64,000 nt of DNA from an uncultured Prevotellaceae bacterium (GCA_902767775.1 CACXIP010000014.1:41211-105210), one strand, 5' to 3'; positions 17,725 to 27,441 are shown, counted from the stretch's first letter. Notes: generated by a model from the letters alone, not told the origin. Program-made: numbers and translations.

Positions 17725-17732
17725 CAAAAATA
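17725..17732 (-). promoter_or_regulatory. -7 promoter box TATTTTTG for the sulfatase maturase
   Basis: Matches TAnnTTTG on the minus strand and sets the start of the maturase gene at 17700. Confidence 0.5.
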
Positions 17733-17776
17733 CATAAAAATGTCGGATTCAACGGGGCAAAGTAAGATTTTTATCG

Positions 17777-17784
17777 TATCTTTG
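17777..17784 (+). promoter_or_regulatory. -7 promoter box TATCTTTG for the GH26 gene
   Basis: A perfect -7 consensus 20 bases before ATG 17805, giving a leader of about 15 bases; it is divergent from the maturase promoter. Confidence 0.65.
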
Positions 17785-17804
17785 TCGGCTCAAACTACTG
17801 AAAC

Positions 17805-19367
17805 ATGAAGAAAATTGCCATTATCCTTGTTGTGTCGCTCTGCTGCCTGCAGTCTGTCCTCGCCCAGAACGGCACCAAAATGGAAGCAGAGAATGCGTAC
17901 TATTCCAATTGCAAACTCATCAACGACAAAAAATACTCTGGTGGAAAGGCACTTGAGCTGACGGATGAAAATGCCAGAATCAATTTCTCATACCAAGCCC
18001 CTGAGCGGGGAAAATACACCATCCATGTTGGTTACGATGCACTTTACGGACCCAAGATGGTCAACGTGACCGTCAACGGCAGCACATTTTCCTTCCAGAC
18101 GGGCAACACGGTAATGGAAGAAGCCGAGGTAGGTACTTTCTTTATGAACCAAGGCACTAACTCCATCGTGATTACACCAAGTTGGACATGGTTCCGCATC
18201 GATTACATCCGTATAGAGAAAGGTGGCAGCACATTGGAGTTCGACATCGCAGCAAACCCTGTTGACACTCATGCCTCCGACGCCGCCAGGACACTTTATA
18301 CGTTCCTTTACGAGAACTTCGGAAAGAAGACCATCTCAGGTATTATGACGGGCGACATGACAACAGCCAATGGGAATGTCACCCAGCATGCTGATGTGCA
18401 GGCCGTCTACAGAGCGTCGGGCAAATATCCCGCCCTTGTCGGTTTTGACTTCATGAATGCCACCGGAAAGAGTGGAAACACTTCATGGAACAAGAGCTAC
18501 ACAACAGCCTCCATCAATTTGGCTGAAGACACTTACAAGCGTGGCGGCATTCCTGCCTTCACCTGGCACTGGCGCGACCCCAGCCGACGCACGGATGCCT
18601 TTTACACAGCCGACTGCAACATGAAGATAACAGACGCCATGAATGCCGACGGCACATGGAACACCTCTTCGGCTTTGTATGCCAACATCATCAAGGACAT
18701 CGACACCGTCGCCGATTATTTTCTCTCCATGCAGAGCAAGGGAATGGCCTGTGTCTTCCGTCCTCTCCATGAGGCAAGTGGTGGCTGGTTCTGGTGGGGA
18801 CGTGAGGGAGCAGTGCCTTTCGTCAAACTCTACAGGCTGGTTTACGATGAAATGGTGAACGTGAAAGGTGTCCACAATGTCATTTGGATATGGAACGCAG
18901 GTGAGAACGACAGAGACTGGAATCCCAGCGACAACTATTATGACGTTGTCTCAGCCGACATCTACAACAATGATTTCGACTATTCCAGCAACTATATTTC
19001 GTTTGACAAGCTCAAAAAGCTTACCAAAGGCAAGAAAATCATCGCCTTGTCAGAAAACGGTCCCATCCCCGACATCGAAAGGGAGTTTGAGGAGGAAGCC
19101 GTCTGGTCGTGGTGGATGCCCTGGTATCAGACCTGGAACGGGAAGTTTGTTGACAAAACCAGTACTGCAGAATGGAAGAAATGCATGAACGACAGCCGTG
19201 TCATCACCCTTAACGACCTTGCCGGCTGGGATGTCTATGCCAACATCGACATTCTCAATACCCCCAAGGCCACAAGACAAGAAATCTACGACCTCCAAGG
19301 CCGCCGCCTATTCAGCATACCTTCCAAAGGTTTTTATATCATGAACGGGAAAAAATTCCTCAAGTAA
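17805..19367 (+). CDS. GH26 endo-beta-mannanase with N-terminal CBM
   Basis: A secreted protein of 520 residues. The signal peptide covers 1-20 (cleavage after VLA). Residues 24-145 form a CBM35/CBM6-like beta-sandwich (KMEAENAYYSN at its start, FRIDYIRIE at its end). The GH26 barrel follows, with catalytic acid Glu323 in RPLHEASGGWFWWG and nucleophile Glu417 in ALSENGP, the classic mannanase arrangement. The C-terminus (IYDLQGRRL ... GFYIMNGKKFLK) is the short tail typical of Prevotella secreted proteins, probably a sorting signal. No other mannan genes are adjacent, so it is not part of an obvious PUL. Confidence 0.93.
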   Translation: MKKIAIILVVSLCCLQSVLAQNGTKMEAENAYYSNCKLINDKKYSGGKALELTDENARINFSYQAPERGKYTIHVGYDALYGPKMVNVTVNGSTFSFQTGNTVMEEAEVGTFFMNQGTNSIVITPSWTWFRIDYIRIEKGGSTLEFDIAANPVDTHASDAARTLYTFLYENFGKKTISGIMTGDMTTANGNVTQHADVQAVYRASGKYPALVGFDFMNATGKSGNTSWNKSYTTASINLAEDTYKRGGIPAFTWHWRDPSRRTDAFYTADCNMKITDAMNADGTWNTSSALYANIIKDIDTVADYFLSMQSKGMACVFRPLHEASGGWFWWGREGAVPFVKLYRLVYDEMVNVKGVHNVIWIWNAGENDRDWNPSDNYYDVVSADIYNNDFDYSSNYISFDKLKKLTKGKKIIALSENGPIPDIEREFEEEAVWSWWMPWYQTWNGKFVDKTSTAEWKKCMNDSRVITLNDLAGWDVYANIDILNTPKATRQEIYDLQGRRLFSIPSKGFYIMNGKKFLK

Positions 19368-19410
19368 ATGATGAGAAGACTTATCTTTTTTGCCCGTTTC
19401 TGACAGATTG

Positions 19411-20166
19411 ATGGAAGCCAAGAAAAAGGATATGGAAAAGATGCCAACCATCGGTGGGAGAAACGATATTGTCAACGGCCTGCGCGACGGCATACCCATT
19501 GCGATGGGCTACTTTGCCGTGGCATTCTCGCTGGGCATCATCGCCAAGAAGGCCGGCATCACGGCAATGCTTGGTTTTGTGAGCAGTTTTTTCACCCGTG
19601 CCTCTGCCGGAGAGTATGGTGTTTATACCTTGATAGCCATCAATGCAGCATATGTAGAGATTGTGGCCATGAGTTTAGTTGCCAACCTGCGCTACATGCT
19701 GATGAGTGCGGCACTATCACAGAAGATTGCCCCCGGGACACCATGGTACCATCGTCTGCTGATGGCATGCTGTGTGACCGATGAGGTATTTGGCATCTCT
19801 GTCAATCATCAAGGCTATACACCACCTGCCTACACCTATTCAGCAGCCCTGATTTCCACCTTTTGCTGGGCATCAGGCTGTGCGGCAGGTGTTGTGGCAG
19901 GCGGACTGCTCCCCTCCTCCATCGTGTCGGCATTGAGCGTCGCACTTTATGGCATGTTCATCGCCATCATCATGCCACCGTCGCGCTCCGACCGCAACGT
20001 GCTCTATGCCGTTGTCGCCAGTTTTGTATTGAGCGGACTATGTGCCATTGCCCCCATTGTCAGCAACTGGAGTTCAGGCACACGCACCATCGTGCTGACG
20101 GTGCTCATATCATTGGTTGCCGCATGGCTCAAACCCATAAAAGATACTGACGATGGAGAAGCGTGA
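19411..20166 (+). CDS. azlC: AzlC-family branched-chain amino acid exporter subunit
   Basis: A membrane protein of 251 residues from the ATG at 19411. RDGIPIAMGYFAVAFSLGIIAKKAG is the N-terminal AzlC signature and several helices follow. AzlC with AzlD exports branched-chain amino acids and analogues. An upstream TTG in frame at 19390 and a later ATG at 19432 are alternatives; the conserved region begins after residue 20 so the choice is not decided. It overlaps azlD by 14 bases. Confidence 0.88.
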   Translation: MEAKKKDMEKMPTIGGRNDIVNGLRDGIPIAMGYFAVAFSLGIIAKKAGITAMLGFVSSFFTRASAGEYGVYTLIAINAAYVEIVAMSLVANLRYMLMSAALSQKIAPGTPWYHRLLMACCVTDEVFGISVNHQGYTPPAYTYSAALISTFCWASGCAAGVVAGGLLPSSIVSALSVALYGMFIAIIMPPSRSDRNVLYAVVASFVLSGLCAIAPIVSNWSSGTRTIVLTVLISLVAAWLKPIKDTDDGEA

Positions 20167-20464
20167 GATGATTATCTGCATCATGTTGGCGATTGTCACC
20201 ACCAACCTCATCCGCATTCTGCCGATGACACTCATCAAGGGCAGGATACGGAACTTGTTTCTTCGCAGTTTTCTATATTATGTGCCTTACGTCACGCTGG
20301 CCGTGATGACCTTTCCCGCTATTGTCGAGACCACGCTGTCGCCAGTTTCAGGCATCGTTGCCCTTGTTGTCGGCCTCATTGCCGCATGGCGCGGCGCAGG
20401 ACTTTTCCCCGTTGCCATCATTTGTTGCGCTATCGCCTATCTGATGGATGGGATAATGATGTGA
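20153..20464 (+). CDS. azlD: AzlD-domain small membrane partner
   Basis: A 103-residue protein with three to four hydrophobic helices and the motif RILPMTLIKG near residue 25, typical of AzlD. The overlap with azlC supports a two-gene operon encoding one exporter. It is convergent with the GH105 gene; the 54-base gap holds nothing recognisable. Confidence 0.88.
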   Translation: MEKREMIICIMLAIVTTNLIRILPMTLIKGRIRNLFLRSFLYYVPYVTLAVMTFPAIVETTLSPVSGIVALVVGLIAAWRGAGLFPVAIICCAIAYLMDGIMM

Positions 20465-20518
20465 GGGATGGTATAAGTTGGGCATGTCAGACGGACAGTC
20501 CCCATGCATGAGGATGTT

Positions 20519-21934
20519 TCAGAATCTGATTTTACCATCATAATTGAAGATGGGCTGATCGGTAGGCACCTCCTGGTCGTAGAACTGCACGGCACTGTCG
20601 TTGAGTTTGGGATGCTGAAGCTGAAGCAGGTAGATGATTTCGGCACCTGCCCATATGGCAGGACCATAACCGTGGGCGGCCATCACATGGACAGGTCGGT
20701 AGGCATAGAAGGAGGCATCGAACCCCATTCCCGTTCCCACACAGACGCCTTCCACCTGACCGCGCTCATTGATGCATGATGCCACAGCATGCCATGCCTG
20801 CAGCGCCACAGGACCGAATGCTTTGGCACTAATCCAACCTTGGTTGACGGCATGCGCCAGACAATAGGCATAGATGGCGGTGGCAGATGTCTCAAGGTAT
20901 GTGTCGCTGCGGTCGAGCAACTGATGCCAGAAGCCATCATGGTGCTGCAAGGCGGCGAGTCCTTCGGCATGTGCCCTCAGCAGTTCAAGTATCTGCTGGC
21001 GGCCGGGGTGATTCTCAGGCAGCACATCGAGCACCTCGCACAGTGTCAGTATAGCCCATCCGTTGGCACGCCCCCAATGGAATGAAAGATGTGGTGCCAT
21101 CTCCTCCACCCAGCCATGGCGGAAGAGTTTTTTCTCAGGCACCCACATGCGCTCGGCGAACTGCCTGACTTGCCTCACAGCTTCGTCATAGTATTTTGAA
21201 TCACCCGTAAGCCGTCCCATATATGCTATGGCAGGGATACCCATAAACATATCGTCGAGCCACACCGTGTTTTTCTGAGGGCGCAGACGTGCAAAGGTGC
21301 CATCGGGAAGCCGGTATTCTTTGTTCATGATATAACTGATGTAGTTGTCGATGAGCGACCGCAGCGGCAACTTCGAGTCAGCCAGCATGGCTTTGACCAT
21401 TGAGCAGCACACGGCTCCTGCATCATCCAACGCATGAGGGTCGACCACACGGCGAATGTTGCCGTCGATGGTTTTGCCTTCATCATGCAGCCGCTTGAAT
21501 ATGGGAGCGATATCAGCGAGCAACCGATGACGCTGGTAGACATAGTCACGATAGGCAATGTCGCCCGTTGCCTGATAGGCAGCCAACACAGCCGAGTAGG
21601 TAACGCCCCACTCATAGCTGGTCAGTCGGAATCCGCCTTGTTTCAGCTGAGTATTATCATTGATTTCCTTCATCTTTGTCACCTCGCGTCCCGTGTTCTT
21701 GTCCACAAGCACGGCAGGAGTCTCACTGGCGATGTATGCCAGCACACGGTCCATGGTCTCCTTCACCTCATCGGTGGTGGGTATGCCATACCCTACCCGA
21801 TAGGCGGGTTTCATCAGATGGAGCGGAGTGTTGCTGTCGTTCACTGTCTGTGCCGTCATCTTGCCAAACAGCATGCTGAGCATGATGGCCAGGCATACTG
21901 GCACCATCAGTTCCTTTCGATTCATCTTCTTCAT
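20519..21934 (-). CDS. GH105/GH88-type unsaturated glycuronyl hydrolase
   Basis: A secreted protein of 471 residues with a signal peptide to about residue 29. The (alpha/alpha)6 barrel shows SYEWGVTYSAVLAAYQATGD, VDPHALDDAGAVCC with the acidic catalytic region, WLDDMFMGIPAIAYMGRLT, and HWGRANGWAI. These match YteR/YesR-like enzymes that remove unsaturated galacturonyl residues from rhamnogalacturonan or pectin fragments after lyase cleavage. It starts two bases after a truncated oligogalacturonate-lyase-like gene, which fits a pectin-degradation context. Confidence 0.9.
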   Translation of the reverse strand: MKKMNRKELMVPVCLAIMLSMLFGKMTAQTVNDSNTPLHLMKPAYRVGYGIPTTDEVKETMDRVLAYIASETPAVLVDKNTGREVTKMKEINDNTQLKQGGFRLTSYEWGVTYSAVLAAYQATGDIAYRDYVYQRHRLLADIAPIFKRLHDEGKTIDGNIRRVVDPHALDDAGAVCCSMVKAMLADSKLPLRSLIDNYISYIMNKEYRLPDGTFARLRPQKNTVWLDDMFMGIPAIAYMGRLTGDSKYYDEAVRQVRQFAERMWVPEKKLFRHGWVEEMAPHLSFHWGRANGWAILTLCEVLDVLPENHPGRQQILELLRAHAEGLAALQHHDGFWHQLLDRSDTYLETSATAIYAYCLAHAVNQGWISAKAFGPVALQAWHAVASCINERGQVEGVCVGTGMGFDASFYAYRPVHVMAAHGYGPAIWAGAEIIYLLQLQHPKLNDSAVQFYDQEVPTDQPIFNYDGKIRF

Positions 21935-21936
21935 GT

Positions 21937-22326
21937 TTATAACTCGGTTTTGGGGTATCGGTTGATGAGGTGTTGCGGCAGTCGGACAATGCAGATGTTC
22001 ATCGAACGTCCGTCGTCACTGAGCATACCAGTATACCCTCCCTCGGTGATTTGCACCATGTCGCCAGTTTCCTCGTTGACAGCGAGCGCCTCGCCATTGG
22101 CACGGTCGGACCGGAAGACGACCCACTTGCCGTCGGCTGTCCACTGGTTGTGGGTCTGATAGATTTTGGAGTCGCCAGTCCCATTTTTACTGGTGAGAAA
22201 GACCAGTTCCACACCTGTCAGAGGATCTTTGATAACTTTACGCTCTGACGGAAACCTCGTACCCATTTGTGCCATCAGACAAATGGGACATAACAAGGAG
22301 ATGAGAAAGCAATTCAGTTTTTTCAT
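21937..22326 (-). pseudogene. Truncated oligogalacturonate-lyase-like (PL22/TolB propeller) gene
   Basis: 129 residues: a signal peptide (MKKLNCFLISLLCPICLMAQ), then one to two propeller blades (DSKIYQTHNQWTADGKWVVF ... TGDMVQITEGGYTGMLSDDGRSM). Related beta-propeller lyases are at least three times longer. After about residue 113 the sequence becomes a short unrelated tail (RLPQHLINRYPKTEL) that ends beside the GH105 start, so a deletion has probably removed most of the gene. It is in operon position before GH105. A functional short secreted protein is unlikely but not excluded. Confidence 0.7.
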
Positions 22327-22403
22327 GTTTTTGAGTGATTTGTTTGGCAAATTAGAGTTTTTCTTGAAAAAGCCGATTCGGCTATAGTTTATCGTGACCA
22401 CCA

Positions 22404-23201
22404 TCATGGGTCGATGTCTATCAGACGAAAGTGGCGCAGTGCATTCAGGATTCCATCCTCATCAACCGAGGTGGTCGTATAGTCTGCCTCTTGTTTCAAT
22501 GTATCGAGAGCATTGCCCATTGCCACGCCGACGCCTGCCGACCGTATCATAGAGGTATCGTTGCCACCATCACCGAAAGCCATCGTATACTGTGGGTCGA
22601 TTCCGAGGTGCGCTGCCATTGCCAGGATTCCTTTCCCTTTGTCCGCTTCCTTTGCAGTGATGTCCGTGAAGGCTGGATGCCATCTTCCCGACGTGCAACC
22701 AGGGATACGCTTCATCAGTTTGTGTTCGTAGTCCTCAGCAAAAAAGGGTGTGAGTTGCAGGATGCGTTGTCCGAGGACAACATCCAATGGTTTGGCCCGA
22801 TTGAGATTTTCCACTGCCAGTTCTTGCCGGAATATCCTATCCACCTCACCTTGAGGGTCCAGCACAGCCACATCTGTTTCACCCACGACGATTATTCCGT
22901 AGTTCTTTTCCTGAGCATCATTCACCACCAACTGTGCTGCCTCCGGGGCGATTGCCTCGCATCTGACAATTGTGTCGTTGATGAAACACATCGCACCATT
23001 GATAATCACATAACCATCAATCAGGTGCTCAATCGCACCAAGATTGGTGATAATCAGCGGAGGTCTTCCTGTAGCGATGAAAATCTTGTGTCCATTGGCC
23101 TTAGCTTGTGTCAGCGCCATTATCGCAGAGTGAGGTATCTGGTGGGTTTTGAAACTCACCAGCGTCCCGTCGATATCAAAAAACAATGCGTATTTCTCCA
23201 T
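22404..23201 (-). CDS. HAD-family Cof-type phosphatase
   Basis: A 265-residue protein. Motif I is FFDIDGTL with nucleophile Asp, motif II is IATGRP, and motif IV is AFGDGGNDTSMI, followed by VGVAMGNAL and DEDGIL. The cap inserted in the middle is of the C2 type found in Cof/YbiV sugar phosphatases. The likely substrates are sugar phosphates or flavin/PLP phosphates. It lies between the GH51 gene and the broken lyase gene in the same direction, so it may be co-transcribed. Confidence 0.92.
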   Translation of the reverse strand: MEKYALFFDIDGTLVSFKTHQIPHSAIMALTQAKANGHKIFIATGRPPLIITNLGAIEHLIDGYVIINGAMCFINDTIVRCEAIAPEAAQLVVNDAQEKNYGIIVVGETDVAVLDPQGEVDRIFRQELAVENLNRAKPLDVVLGQRILQLTPFFAEDYEHKLMKRIPGCTSGRWHPAFTDITAKEADKGKGILAMAAHLGIDPQYTMAFGDGGNDTSMIRSAGVGVAMGNALDTLKQEADYTTTSVDEDGILNALRHFRLIDIDP

Positions 23202-23258
23202 TTCCTCATTTTTTTACCAGTTCAATCAAATAAATACTTGGTATTCACTGGTTATGCA

Positions 23259-25856
23259 TTAGTGATGGCTTTTGGTAACAGTCAGCACACCGGCAGAGAG
23301 AGCGGGAACGGAGAGCAAGACATCGTTTCCATCGGTCTTTGGTGTTGCTTTCTTGAGCGCTACGGCATTTTTGTTCTCCATGCTGTTGGCCACTGTAAGT
23401 GAGCCCGGAGCGTAATACTCAAACTCAGCACCCGACACACCAGCCCAGTCACCTTTGATGCGCAGGATGGCGGGCTCTTCAGTGGGATTCACCACCTTTA
23501 CAATCACGTCGGCTCCATTTTCCGACAATGTGGTGCTCACACTTATATTTCCTGTATCACCATTGAATGCCAAACGGTATTTTGAGAAATGGTCATACCA
23601 CAATTCGGTAACCTGGCAGTTTGGAGCCTTGAATAAGTCTTTGTAGTCAAAGTTGATGAAAGCGTTGTTCCAGTCGGGGGCATCGGTGCGGCGGATAAAC
23701 AGTGCCGCTGCTCCCATGGCCACCACATCACGAGATTCACACATATTGAGGAACCCTCCTGCAAACAGACCTGTGCGCCAGTCAATACTGTTCAGGTTCC
23801 ACTCAGAGATGAACAGTTTGATGTTCGGATTGGGTCCCTCGGCAATCATCTTCGCATAGCGGTCATACTGCTGTCCCAAACGCGTCGGTCCGGTTGTGTA
23901 ACCACCCTGCTGCTCATAGTGGTGCAGGCTCAGGTAGTCAAAGAAACTGCCGCTGCGCTTGATGAACTGCTCATCCTCTCGGAATCCGCCGCAGGCAATG
24001 ATTTTGATAGAAGGGTCAATCTTGCGCATTGCAGTGCTGAAGTCACGAACACATTTCTCGTAGCGGTCGATGCCCATCTCCCACATCTCATTGTCAATCT
24101 CCCAATATTTCACATTGTACGGTTCTGGATGACCGTTTGCGGCACGCTTTGCCCCCCATTCGTCAGTGGCGGGTGCATTGCAGTAGCGAAGCCAGTTCAC
24201 CGCATCCTGAAGGATACTGTCATACTCCTCAGCAGGACGCTCAAACTTGACACTCACCACGATAATCGGCTCCGAATTTACCTCACGGCAGAAGCGTATG
24301 AATTCATCTGTACCAAAGCAATTCTGGTCATAGTCCATCCACATCCAGTGTGCCCAACGCTCACGTTTCTCCTGCGGACCGATGCCCCATTTCCAGTCGT
24401 ACTGGGCAACGTATCCTCCTCCCGGCCATCGCAGACAGGTGGGATGAAGTTCCTTTACAGCCTGCAGGATGTCAGGACGGAATCCGCCCAAGTTGATGCC
24501 CGTCTGGGTCGTCATGGTTACCATATCGACCTGCACGGTACCGTTCTTGACCATAATGACGAAATCGGCATCACTGCCAATCTTAGTGATCTGCTTTGGT
24601 GTCTGGGTGCTATCTATGGCGAGCCGAAGATTACCTTCTATTATCTGCGGTTCAAGCGTGAATTCATATTTCTTCCAGTCCTTGCTCACCTTGCCCAACG
24701 ACTGGCGGGCAATGATATTGCCTTTCGAACTGCGCAATCCGACGATGAGTTCGCCCTTACCTTTCGCATAGATGGAGCCTACAAATTTCTCGCCAGTGAC
24801 GTTCTGTGGACCTTGGAAAATACCAGCCTCGGTCTTTCCTGCCGTAATCTCCTGCGAGTAGCGCATGTTCACGGCATCATCCTTCACGAGGCGGTACTTG
24901 CCGCCCTCGCCGAAAGCGGTCCACTGCTGTGCCACAGCCGGAATCTGCACATCACCGGGAGTACCCTCAAAGAGCACCTTGCCGTCGGCGGCAGTCAACT
25001 TGATGTTGCGATAGGTGGCCTCGGTATAGTTGACCCAGAAGGTGAGGAAATTGCGGTCGGCACGCTCCAGACCGTCGTAGGTGAGCACCTGCTTACCGTC
25101 CCAATAGACCGTAGCTTTGCTTCCGCGACTCTCGATGCGCAGCTTGTGCCACTGTTGCTCCTCGTTCACCTGCTCTTTTGTGGCTGAAGCTGATGCCAAC
25201 GGCACAAGAACATTCATACGTCGTCCAGGACGCCCCCCAAAGCCAGCAGACTCTCGTGCCTCCATGGTGCAGATGGAGAAATCGGCTGTGGAACCCTGCT
25301 GCTGAATCGCAGCTCGTGCTGCAGCCTCATTTGCCGCGTCAATCTGCGACTGGGTCTGTGCCGGGGTGAAAGTGCGGCTCTCATAATATGGGTCATGTAT
25401 GCGGACGAAATAAGGAGTCCCGTCGGTCTTGTTGCGGAAAGCAAAGCGTATGTCCATCAGTCCTCCGCTCCATGCGCGCCGTGCCAACTTGTATGCCCTC
25501 CAGTTGACATCCATCGTCAAGTCGAAGTCGCAGGTCTCTATGCTGTCTATCTTTAACGGTTGCTCGTAGCGGGTCGGTGAATGCAGTACCATGTTGTCGT
25601 CCATGAACCATCCGTCGAAGTAACCATCACGTGGATGTATGCCAGGAAACTGCTCCGGTTCGAAAGAACGTTCCTGAATGAGTTCCTGCCATACGCCGTT
25701 GTTGGCACTGAAGTAAATGTGCTCGAAAAGCTGTCCGTAGAGCATCTCATCGATGATGCCTGAGGGCTTTTTGCTCTCTACTGTGATTACATACTCATTC
25801 TGTGCCCTGGCTATAATACCCATCACCAGAAATGCCAACAATAGAAACCTTTTCAT
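23259..25856 (-). CDS. GH51 alpha-L-arabinofuranosidase
   Basis: A secreted protein of 865 residues with a signal peptide to about residue 18. It starts with the GH51 N-terminal motif (MLYGQLFEHIYFSANNGVW). An inserted carbohydrate-binding-like sandwich sits at about 180-430. The catalytic barrel follows with LRWPGGGYVAQYDWKWG, acid/base Glu in EIDNEMWEMG and nucleophile Glu in FISEWNLNS. A C-terminal beta domain ends the protein. It should release terminal arabinose from arabinan, arabinoxylan or pectin side chains, in line with the GH105 gene downstream. Confidence 0.93.
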   Translation of the reverse strand: MKRFLLLAFLVMGIIARAQNEYVITVESKKPSGIIDEMLYGQLFEHIYFSANNGVWQELIQERSFEPEQFPGIHPRDGYFDGWFMDDNMVLHSPTRYEQPLKIDSIETCDFDLTMDVNWRAYKLARRAWSGGLMDIRFAFRNKTDGTPYFVRIHDPYYESRTFTPAQTQSQIDAANEAAARAAIQQQGSTADFSICTMEARESAGFGGRPGRRMNVLVPLASASATKEQVNEEQQWHKLRIESRGSKATVYWDGKQVLTYDGLERADRNFLTFWVNYTEATYRNIKLTAADGKVLFEGTPGDVQIPAVAQQWTAFGEGGKYRLVKDDAVNMRYSQEITAGKTEAGIFQGPQNVTGEKFVGSIYAKGKGELIVGLRSSKGNIIARQSLGKVSKDWKKYEFTLEPQIIEGNLRLAIDSTQTPKQITKIGSDADFVIMVKNGTVQVDMVTMTTQTGINLGGFRPDILQAVKELHPTCLRWPGGGYVAQYDWKWGIGPQEKRERWAHWMWMDYDQNCFGTDEFIRFCREVNSEPIIVVSVKFERPAEEYDSILQDAVNWLRYCNAPATDEWGAKRAANGHPEPYNVKYWEIDNEMWEMGIDRYEKCVRDFSTAMRKIDPSIKIIACGGFREDEQFIKRSGSFFDYLSLHHYEQQGGYTTGPTRLGQQYDRYAKMIAEGPNPNIKLFISEWNLNSIDWRTGLFAGGFLNMCESRDVVAMGAAALFIRRTDAPDWNNAFINFDYKDLFKAPNCQVTELWYDHFSKYRLAFNGDTGNISVSTTLSENGADVIVKVVNPTEEPAILRIKGDWAGVSGAEFEYYAPGSLTVANSMENKNAVALKKATPKTDGNDVLLSVPALSAGVLTVTKSHH

Positions 25857-25890
25857 TACTCAGAACTTAATTTATTGTATCAATTATATT

Positions 25891-26643
25891 TTAGTCGATG
25901 ATGAAATGGGGATGGTTGGTGTCACCATACTCTGGTTTGAATACAAACCCCTCGTACTCGAATCCCTGAAGCGCCTTCGGAGAGTGGAGACGGTTTTTAA
26001 TGATAAAACGTGTCATGGCACCTCGGCAACTTTTGGCATATACCGTGACGGACTTGAGTTTTCCATTCTTCACCACCAAGAACTGAGGTTGAACAAGAGT
26101 TACCTCCTTGCAGACTTTCTTCCAGTCAAACAAATGCTGCATCTCCTCCGTGGCCAGGTGGACAAGGATGCCGTCGTCTGCCTTCACGGATTCTATCAGC
26201 ACGTCGGTCAGAAACGGTTTCCAATGATTGAACATGGTCATGCCGTCGAGTTCCACTTTACCCTCCATGCGGTAAGGATGAATCATATCCAACGGGCGCA
26301 GCAGTCCATATAGGAAAGACGTAATCCAAAGATGTTGTTGAGCGAATAGGAAGTCGTTGTCGTCGAAGGTTTGTGCCTGAAGGCACTTATAAGCCTGTCC
26401 GAAATATGCCAATATCGCTGGGAAATGCTCATTATCAGCGAAAAACCGCCCGTATCTTACCTTGTTGTCGATGGCCAATTGTCGGCTGCAATGAAACATA
26501 TCCATCAGTTCCTCCACAGACCTCTGGCTCATCAGCAGGGCGAAATGCTCGGCTTCTTTCAGAAACTTTGGTTCAGAGACAAGCGGAGTCTTCACCTCCG
26601 TTGTATCATTCATCATTTTTGCGCAAGCGAGTAATATCTGCAT
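25891..26643 (-). CDS. yaaA: YaaA family peroxide stress protein
   Basis: A 250-residue protein of the YaaA/UPF0246 family, recognisable from the N-terminal MQILLACAKMM, the middle segment FLYGLLRPLDMIHPYRMEGK and KSCRGAMTRFII near the C-terminus. In E. coli YaaA limits intracellular iron damage during peroxide stress and binds DNA. It follows the esterase gene by three bases and precedes GH51 by 34, so it belongs to the same transcript as both. Confidence 0.92.
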   Translation of the reverse strand: MQILLACAKMMNDTTEVKTPLVSEPKFLKEAEHFALLMSQRSVEELMDMFHCSRQLAIDNKVRYGRFFADNEHFPAILAYFGQAYKCLQAQTFDDNDFLFAQQHLWITSFLYGLLRPLDMIHPYRMEGKVELDGMTMFNHWKPFLTDVLIESVKADDGILVHLATEEMQHLFDWKKVCKEVTLVQPQFLVVKNGKLKSVTVYAKSCRGAMTRFIIKNRLHSPKALQGFEYEGFVFKPEYGDTNHPHFIID

Positions 26644-26646
26644 CGG

Positions 26647-27336
26647 TTATTGTATTTGGTTCATCAGCCATGCAAAACCTTTGGCTGTTCTTTCTTCAGA
26701 ATGCTGGAAGTGATTCCCTTGGTTCCATTCCAAAACAGTGTTGACACCCTGATTGTCCAACAGTTCGTATTGTCGGCGGATGCACTCCCCCACCCTCGAC
26801 ATCACAGGATTCTTTGCCCTTTCCTCTTTGTCGCCAAGGCTGAGATACACTGAGGGAGCCATTGGCTGGTGGTTCTCTACATAATCCAACCAGCCTGGAT
26901 ACCAAACAGAAGGAGAAACTGCAGCAACACCATGAAACATAGTGGTCTGATAACAAGTCCAAAGGGCAAACAGGCCCGCCAAAGAATAACCGCCTATCAT
27001 GCATTTCATCGCTGCGGCATCGTATATCTGACTATTTTGTAGTTCTGGCATCATCACGTTCTTGAGATACGACAGCGTATTCTCCGCACCATCGCCAAAG
27101 GGAGTCTTACCAAAGACAGCAGGGGCAGTCCAAGGTGTCAATTCACTCTGCCAATCCTTCACCTCGAAGGCAACCAAGACAAAGTGCTTGACAGTATGCG
27201 ACTCGATGGCTGCCACCTCATCATCCAGGACCTCCAAGTCATGGCTGTCGACGGGCTGTAGCAAAAGCAGGTCGGGTTGGTCAGCCTTATAAATCACACA
27301 ATCCCGTTTTCCTATTTGTATCGTTTCTTTTTTCAT
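26647..27336 (-). CDS. Alpha/beta-hydrolase (Fes/esterase-like)
   Basis: A 229-residue protein with the nucleophile elbow IGGYSLAGLFALW (Ser about 113) and a late His in WNQGNHF, resembling small enterochelin-esterase/acetylesterase-like hydrolases. No signal peptide is seen when it starts at MKKETIQIG. That start (27336) is chosen because the minus-strand -7 box at 27356-27363 puts transcription start near 27349, after the other in-frame ATG at 27354. It is the first gene of the run yaaA-GH51-HAD. Confidence 0.82.
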   Translation of the reverse strand: MKKETIQIGKRDCVIYKADQPDLLLLQPVDSHDLEVLDDEVAAIESHTVKHFVLVAFEVKDWQSELTPWTAPAVFGKTPFGDGAENTLSYLKNVMMPELQNSQIYDAAAMKCMIGGYSLAGLFALWTCYQTTMFHGVAAVSPSVWYPGWLDYVENHQPMAPSVYLSLGDKEERAKNPVMSRVGECIRRQYELLDNQGVNTVLEWNQGNHFQHSEERTAKGFAWLMNQIQ

Positions 27337-27355
27337 CTTATCAACAGTAGGCATG

Positions 27356-27363
27356 CAAAGATA
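27356..27363 (-). promoter_or_regulatory. -7 promoter box TATCTTTG for the esterase-yaaA-GH51 run
   Basis: A perfect -7 consensus on the minus strand. It decides the esterase start and is the only clear promoter before the six-gene minus-strand run ending at 20519. Confidence 0.6.
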
Positions 27364-27394
27364 CGAAAAAATAAGAAAAATCCTTATCAATTCG

Positions 27395-27425
27395 TTGTAA
27401 GGAAAGTTTTTAATGAGTATTTTTG
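27395..27425 (+). promoter_or_regulatory. Promoter of the GNAT gene remnant
   Basis: TTG at 27395-27397 and TATTTTTG at 27418-27425 are 20 bases apart, the full Bacteroidota -33/-7 arrangement. The start codon at 27442 or 27445 follows closely, so the broken gene downstream still has its promoter. Confidence 0.6.
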
Positions 27426-27441
27426 TAGGGAGAAATATTTT

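Noticed and set aside
17805-25856. A classical polysaccharide utilisation locus
   Set aside because: GH26, GH105 and GH51 genes occur, but there is no SusC/SusD pair or surface glycan-binding protein, and the genes are on different strands with unrelated genes between them.
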